Origin: Halomonas sp. Bachu 37
GTDB lineage: Bacteria > Pseudomonadota > Gammaproteobacteria > Pseudomonadales > Halomonadaceae
Direction: 5' to 3'
Assembly (NCBI RefSeq): GCF_039691755.1
Contig: NZ_CP137552.1
Span: 3,403,492-3,467,491 of the forward strand
Length of the DNA: 64,000 nt
Shown: positions 59,556 through 64,000 of the stretch, in pieces
Position numbering within the stretch: position 1 is the stretch's first letter
Layout: each line of letters opens with the position of its first letter
The notes under the pieces: generated by a model
Told to the model about the DNA's origin: nothing
Database searches by the model: none
The model's input: the letters and a program-made list of their open reading frames with translations, nothing else
Program-made: the position numbers and the translations under genes

Positions 59556-60932
59556 CTACTTGCCGATACAGAAACTGCCGAAAATTTCTCCCAGCAGGTC
59601 GTCGGCACTGAACTCCCCGGTAATCTCTCCCAGGGCCTGCTGGGCGTCGCGCAAGTCCTCCGCCAATAATTCCCCCGCTCCATGGCCTTCCAACTGCAAG
59701 GCGCCGTTATCCAAGGCGGTGGCGGCTCTGTCCAGAGCATCGAGGTGGCGCCTGCGGGCGGAGAAGCGCCCTTCGGTATTGCTGGAGAAGCCCATCACCT
59801 CCTTGAGGTGAGCTTTCAGATTATCCACACCCAGTCCGGTCTTGGCGGAGAGCCGTATCACCGCAGGTATTGTGGATAACTCACTTTCGGCGGTTTCGTC
59901 CGTTGCATCGATCTTGTTGCGCACCAGGGTCAGGCGGTCGGCATCGGGCAGGCGGGCGACGAATTCGGGCCATACCGCCATCGGGTCGGTTGAGGGCGTC
60001 GTGGCGGCATCCACCAGCAGCAATACCCGGTCGGCCCGCTCGATTTCGCTCCAGGCCCTGGCGACGCCGATCTGTTCCACCGCGTCGGGGGTGTCGCGCA
60101 GTCCCGCAGTATCGATGATATGCAGCGGCATGCCGTCGATATGAATATGTTCGCGCAGCACATCCCGGGTGGTGCCGGCGATATCGGTGACGATGGCGGT
60201 GTCCTGTTCGGTAAGCGCGTTGAGCAGGCTGGACTTGCCAGCATTAGGGCGGCCAGCGATGACCACACTCATGCCTTCGCGCATCAATGCGCCTTGGCCC
60301 GCTGCCAGGCGGACTTCCCTCAGCTCTTGCTGCACGTCACCGAGCATGGCTGCCACTTTGCCATCGGCGAGGAAATCGATCTCTTCCTCGGGGAAGTCGA
60401 TGGCCGCCTCGACGTACATGCGCAGCTCGATAAGCCGCTGTACCAGGCTCGTCACGCGCCGAGAGAACTCTCCCTGTAGCGAGCGCAGGGCGTTCTCTAC
60501 GGCGCTTCTGGAACTGGCATCGATCAAGTCGGCGATGGCTTCCGCCTGGGCAAGATCGAGCTTGTCGTTGAGAAAGGCACGTTCGGAGAACTCACCCGGT
60601 CGCGCCAGGCGCGCGCCGAGCTGTACGCAGCGTTCCAGAAGCAAGTCCATCAGTACCGGGCCGCCGTGTCCCTGCAGCTCCAGCACGTCTTCGCCGGTAA
60701 AGGAGTTGGGGCCAGGGAAGAACAGGGCGATGCCTTCATCGATCACGCCTGATTGGCCCTGGAAAGGACCATAGTGCGCGTGGCGCGGCGCCGGGCAGCG
60801 GCCCAGTATGGCATCGGCCAGAAGCCGTGAAGAGGGGCCGGAAACGCGCACGATACCGACGCCGCCGCGGCCGGGCGGCGTCGCCAACGCAGCGATGGTG
60901 TCTTCCACATAAAGTCGTTCAGCCAAGGCCAT
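59556..60932 (-). CDS. mnmE: tRNA modification GTPase MnmE
   Basis: MnmE (TrmE), with MnmG, modifies wobble uridine of tRNAs. The 458-residue protein has the N-terminal folate-binding domain ([24 protein letters not shown]), a central GTPase domain with P-loop [22 protein letters not shown] and DTAGLRD, NKID, and the C-terminal FCIGK. Two perfect DnaA boxes (59821-59829 and 59871-59879) lie inside the gene. It follows yidC by about 130 bases. Confidence 0.97.
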   Translation of the reverse strand: MALAERLYVEDTIAALATPPGRGGVGIVRVSGPSSRLLADAILGRCPAPRHAHYGPFQGQSGVIDEGIALFFPGPNSFTGEDVLELQGHGGPVLMDLLLERCVQLGARLARPGEFSERAFLNDKLDLAQAEAIADLIDASSRSAVENALRSLQGEFSRRVTSLVQRLIELRMYVEAAIDFPEEEIDFLADGKVAAMLGDVQQELREVRLAAGQGALMREGMSVVIAGRPNAGKSSLLNALTEQDTAIVTDIAGTTRDVLREHIHIDGMPLHIIDTAGLRDTPDAVEQIGVARAWSEIERADRVLLLVDAATTPSTDPMAVWPEFVARLPDADRLTLVRNKIDATDETAESELSTIPAVIRLSAKTGLGVDNLKAHLKEVMGFSSNTEGRFSARRRHLDALDRAATALDNGALQLEGHGAGELLAEDLRDAQQALGEITGEFSADDLLGEIFGSFCIGK

Positions 60933-61013
60933 CTCTCCCTTGTCGAAGCCGCTCGAAGCTGCGTATTGTCAAATACCGAAGCATGTTTGTCGATTTACCT
61001 AGAGCAGAAACGC

Positions 61014-61040
61014 CAGACCCCCGCAAGGCGCGGGGGTCTG
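61014..61040 (-). terminator. hairpin between yidC and mnmE
   Basis: Arms AGACCCCCGC and GCGCGGGGGTCT form a strong GC-rich stem with a short loop. No clear T-run follows on the minus strand, so it may limit rather than stop transcription into mnmE. Confidence 0.55.
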
Positions 61041-61061
61041 GAGATCATCGACACGCTAGGG

Positions 61062-62762
61062 TTACTTGGTTCTCATGCCCTTGCCGACGCTCGGGTCGTT
61101 TTCAATCTTGCGCGTGATGATGTACTGCTGCGCCACCGAAATGATGTTGTTGACCACCCAGTAGATGACCAGACCGGCGGGGAACCAGAGGAAGAAGAAG
61201 GTGAAGATGATGGGGAGCATCTTCATGATCTTCGCCTGGGTCGGGTCCGGCGGTGTGGGGTTGAGCATCTGCTGGACGAACATGGAGATACCCATCAGGA
61301 TCGGCAGGATGAAGAGCGGATCCTTCACCGAGAGATCCTGTATCCAGAACATGAACGGTGCGTGGCGCAGCTCCACGGATTCCAGCAGCATCCAGTAAAG
61401 CGCGATGAAGACCGGCATCTGTACCAGGATGGGCAGACAGCCCCCCAGAGGATTGATCTTCTCCTTCTGGTAGAACTTCATCATTTCCTGGGACATCTTC
61501 TGGCGGTCGTCGCCATAGAGTTCCTTGAGACGTTGCATTTCTGGCCCGAGCTTACGCATGCGAGCCATGGACTTGTAGGCCTTGGCGGAAAGCGGGAACA
61601 GCACGATCTTGACCAGGACGGTCAGCAGCACGATGGACCAGCCCCAATTCCCCACGATGTCGTGGATCTTGTCCAGCAACCAGAAAAGCGGGTTGGCGAT
61701 GAACCACAACCAGCCGTAGTCGACGGTAAGCTTGAGGTTGGGAGCGGCGCTTTGCAGGTGATCCTGAATCTTGGGGCCCACAAAGAGGGTGGCACCCAAC
61801 GTCGCTTCGCCGTTGGCTTCTATGGTGCTGTTCGGGCCCGCTACCGCCGCGACGTTACGTCCGCGCGAGTCGGTGGTGGCGTAATACAGGTTCTGTTGTG
61901 ACTGAGGCGGCGCCCAGGCAGACACGAAATAGTGCTGAATTATCGCAACCCAGCCGCCTTCCGCTTCACGATTGTTGAAGTTGCCTTCCTGGATGGCTTC
62001 GAAATCGACCTTCTGATAGCGGTCTTCCGGCGTGGAGAACGCTGCTCCCAGGTAGGAGTTCATTCCCATCGAGACGCCACTGGAGGGGTCCGGCGAATTA
62101 TCCCGTACCAGTTGGCCGATAAAGCGCGCACTGACAGGCGACTCGGTATTGTTTGCCACATAATAGCTGACGTCGATGGCGTAGCTGCCACGATCGAAGG
62201 TCATACGCTTGATGATATCGACGCCGTTGACCTCGGCTGTCAGATCGACTACGACGCTGTCTTCGCCTTCGTCCAGTCGATACTCCGTGGTTTCGGGAGT
62301 AAAGGCGATGCGGCTTGCCTGTCCGTCGAGCTGCAGACCGGAACGCGCTACGTAACTGCGGGTCTGGTTATCCGAGAGCAGTACATAGTTTCTCTCTGAC
62401 TCGAGGGTCATCTTGTGCTGGGGCAAGGAGGCATAGACGATATCGCCGCCGTGGGGATCGATACGCACGTCAAGTACATCGGTAGTGACGGCAACAAGAT
62501 CCCGGCTGGTGCCTGCGCTGCCTTCTACTTCGAGAGTACCGTTCTGTTCCGTGCCGTTCTGTGGCGCGGAGGGCACGGCCAGGCCTTCGTCCCCGTTATC
62601 GTCTCCCTGAGCCTGGCTGTCCAATGCTCCATTGGAGGAGCGGGACAACTCGGTCTCTTGGGGGGCAACTGGGGTCTGCCCATAGTCCTGATTCCACTGG
62701 ACAACCAGTAGATAAGCTAGAATAGCCAGTGGAATCAGTAGGATAAGTCGTTTTACGTCCAT
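61062..62762 (-). CDS. yidC: membrane protein insertase YidC
   Basis: YidC inserts and folds inner-membrane proteins, alone or with SecYEG. I start at the ATG at 62762 (MDVKRLILLIPLAILAYLLVVQW); the frame open to 62804 adds unlikely residues. The 566-residue protein has the first membrane helix, a long variable acidic linker, a periplasmic beta domain, and the conserved C-terminal core (WGWSIVLLTVLVKIVLFPLS; GGCLPILVQMPVFIALYWMLL; FTFFFLWFPAGLVIYWVVNN). Normal gammaproteobacterial length. Confidence 0.97.
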   Translation of the reverse strand: MDVKRLILLIPLAILAYLLVVQWNQDYGQTPVAPQETELSRSSNGALDSQAQGDDNGDEGLAVPSAPQNGTEQNGTLEVEGSAGTSRDLVAVTTDVLDVRIDPHGGDIVYASLPQHKMTLESERNYVLLSDNQTRSYVARSGLQLDGQASRIAFTPETTEYRLDEGEDSVVVDLTAEVNGVDIIKRMTFDRGSYAIDVSYYVANNTESPVSARFIGQLVRDNSPDPSSGVSMGMNSYLGAAFSTPEDRYQKVDFEAIQEGNFNNREAEGGWVAIIQHYFVSAWAPPQSQQNLYYATTDSRGRNVAAVAGPNSTIEANGEATLGATLFVGPKIQDHLQSAAPNLKLTVDYGWLWFIANPLFWLLDKIHDIVGNWGWSIVLLTVLVKIVLFPLSAKAYKSMARMRKLGPEMQRLKELYGDDRQKMSQEMMKFYQKEKINPLGGCLPILVQMPVFIALYWMLLESVELRHAPFMFWIQDLSVKDPLFILPILMGISMFVQQMLNPTPPDPTQAKIMKMLPIIFTFFFLWFPAGLVIYWVVNNIISVAQQYIITRKIENDPSVGKGMRTK

Positions 62763-62833
62763 GAGGGTTCTGCCCGGTGGGTGGTGAACATGCTGATGGC
62801 GCAATATCTTTCGCCCGACCTATGACACACGAA

Positions 62834-62853
62834 GGCCTGCCGTGAGGCAGGCC
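62834..62853 (-). terminator. hairpin between rnpA and yidC
   Basis: Arms GGCCTGCC (62834-62841) and GGCAGGCC (62846-62853) with a 4-base loop lie in the 118-base gap where yidD is normally found. No good T-run. Confidence 0.5.
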
Positions 62854-62880
62854 GTAGTCGAGCGGCGAGGTGCATAGCGG

Positions 62881-63294
62881 TCAAGGGTAACCGGTCATAT
62901 CGGATCGCGAGGAAGATGCCGCCAGGGCGGCTGCATTGGCCTCACGTTCCAATCGTTTCCACATCCCATGCAACTGGCGATGCAGAGTCGCGTTGTCCAG
63001 TTCATGCACTCCACGTCTGGCAAGCACCACGATATCCACAGCGGGAAGTTGATGCTGGCGTAGACGGATGGAGTCGCGAACCAGGCGCTTGAAGCGGTTA
63101 CGAGCCACAGCGTGTTTCACATTCTTCTTGCTGACCACAAGACCCAGGCGGGGATGCCCCAAGGGATTAAGGCGCACCAGCGCCATCATGCCTTTGCCAT
63201 GTATCTTGAAGTCGGCTTGTGCGAAAACGTGGTGGTAATCCCCAGCGTTGAGCAATCGCAGACACCGGGGAAAGCCTTGACGGGACACACGCAA
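62881..63294 (-). CDS. rnpA: ribonuclease P protein component
   Basis: RnpA is the protein subunit of RNase P, which matures tRNA 5' ends. The 137-residue protein has FPRCLRLLNAGDYHHVF and the RNR motif region (VVSKKNVKHAVARNRFKRLVRDSIR). The start is unusual: TTG at 63294 or GTG at 63288, with no strong ribosome site, as the gene lies only seven bases after rpmH and is probably coupled to it. The C-terminus is rich in Ala and Ser. Confidence 0.94.
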   Translation of the reverse strand: MRVSRQGFPRCLRLLNAGDYHHVFAQADFKIHGKGMMALVRLNPLGHPRLGLVVSKKNVKHAVARNRFKRLVRDSIRLRQHQLPAVDIVVLARRGVHELDNATLHRQLHGMWKRLEREANAAALAASSSRSDMTGYP

Positions 63295-63301
63295 TCCGAG
63301 A

Positions 63302-63436
63302 TCAGGCGCTCAGACGCTTACGGCCTTTGGCGCGACGGCGAGCCAGAATGGCACGACCGTTTTTGCTGGCCATACGAGCACGGAAGCCATGCGCGCGCTT
63401 GCGCTTGAGAACGCTAGGTTGAAAAGTGCGTTTCAT
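63302..63436 (-). CDS. rpmH: 50S ribosomal protein L34
   Basis: A 44-residue, very basic ribosomal protein: [18 protein letters not shown] at the start and [12 protein letters not shown] at the end. Both segments are hallmarks of L34. It is first in the rpmH-rnpA-yidC-mnmE run, and next to dnaA in most bacteria, which fits the DnaA-box cluster beyond it. Confidence 0.97.
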   Translation of the reverse strand: MKRTFQPSVLKRKRAHGFRARMASKNGRAILARRRAKGRKRLSA

Positions 63437-63660
63437 AACTCGTTATTCCCACGTGGTTTTAGGACGGAACATGCATTCCAAAGGCCCTGAAATAGCACGG
63501 AACTACCCAGGGAGGTTCAATTCAAGACCGGAAATTGTAGAGGCTTCACGAGCCAGGTGCAATTTTTCTGTTGAGTAATTGTTGTGTGGCGGCCGTGCCC
63601 AGGCGGTTTCGCATCACTCGTGCTTTCGCGAAGGGAGACAACGGGGGTACGAGATTAGGC

Positions 63661-63950
63661 CTGCCGCAATTACTATCAATATATAGTTCTTTTAACTGAA
63701 GTTGTTATTAATAGTGGGGATACTATTTGTTAGTAACCCGTATAAAACCATTGATAACAATGGCCTATTATATTACGTATGTTGTGGATAAGCACCGGTA
63801 AACAGGTTGGTAGCGTGTCAGGAAGTTGTGAATGAAATCAGGAAGGATTGTATCGCGAGGTTTCTTCCCCGGGCTGTACGGCTGTTTTCCGAAGGATACA
63901 GAAACAATTATCCACAGCAGTTTTTGCAGTGTCTGTCGTGTGGATAACCT
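63661..63950. promoter_or_regulatory. DnaA-box cluster upstream of (expected) dnaA
   Basis: Three perfect DnaA boxes: TGTGGATAA (63783-63791), TTATCCACA (63908-63916) and TGTGGATAA (63939-63947). An AT-rich stretch (about 63661-63780) lies on the rpmH side. In Pseudomonas the rpmH-dnaA gap is oriC. Here it could be an origin, the autoregulated dnaA promoter (a TACAAT at 63963 may be its -10), or both. The dnaA start is beyond or at the very edge of the window. Confidence 0.7.
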
Positions 63951-64000
63951 GGCCTTTGAGAGCTACAATGTTCGGCCGTTTTCAACCGATGGTGAGATGT

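Noticed and set aside
63105..63125. Half of a parS site (TGTTTCAC) in rnpA
   Set aside because: Only one half matches; the other half of the palindrome is absent. No full parS was found.

Overview
The window looks like the replication-origin region of a gammaproteobacterial chromosome of the Halomonas/Chromohalobacter type. The evidence is the high GC content, the Pseudomonas-like gene order (yicC|rph ... crc-pyrE; rpmH-rnpA-yidC-mnmE; mnmG-rsmG-parA-parB-atpIBEFHAGDC) and many proteins of that style. The genus is an inference from synteny and protein character; no search was run. No rRNA or tRNA gene was recognised.

Layout. 1-8.5 kb: a pirin (cut by the left edge), a zinc alcohol dehydrogenase, yicC and rph divergent, a Crc-like protein, pyrE, trmL and rep. 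8.6-17.1 kb is a more accessory stretch: a diheme c5-type cytochrome with an acidic repeat linker, a thioredoxin-like protein, a CaCA cation exchanger, a three-domain copper nitrite reductase behind an FNR/DNR-type box, an FMN-binding protein, a CAP protein, a 32-residue membrane peptide, a DUF6448 protein and a membrane-anchored AraC regulator. 17.4-25.5 kb: glmS, glmU, apbE, uppP, a CDF metal exporter and mgtE. 25.6-37.4 kb, all on the minus strand: the complete F1Fo ATP synthase operon, parB, parA, rsmG and mnmG, with a 141-bp MITE-like hairpin element between rsmG and parA.

37.4-38 kb is an AT-rich segment with clustered DnaA boxes beside mnmG, a candidate oriC. It is followed by a polar amino-acid ABC transporter, a lone IS200/IS605-type TnpB element abutting the 3' end of erpA, then erpA, argC, a ClC channel, hemJ, thiD and hemL. 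48.2-55.8 kb is a curli locus with every gene on the minus strand: csgD-csgE-csgF-csgG, then csgB-csgA, a decayed csgB copy, a second csgA and a further csgB-like gene. The curlin part is visibly AT-richer than its surroundings and records duplication of a csgBA unit. 56-64 kb: rdgB, hemW, an OmpA-like lipoprotein and rlmJ on the plus strand, then mnmE, yidC, rnpA and rpmH on the minus strand, ending in a second DnaA-box cluster at the dnaA-side intergenic region.

How the genes work together. The housekeeping clusters serve origin-linked replication and segregation, tRNA and rRNA modification, envelope precursor supply (GlmS, GlmU, UppP), ATP synthesis and haem synthesis (HemJ, HemL). The accessory clusters suggest facultative nitrite respiration or detoxification (NirK and c-type cytochrome) and amyloid biofilm formation (curli). 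The most interesting signals are the rearranged, duplicated curli locus, the two DnaA-box clusters about 26 kb apart, the lone TnpB/omega-RNA element at erpA, the MITE at parA and the three-domain NirK.
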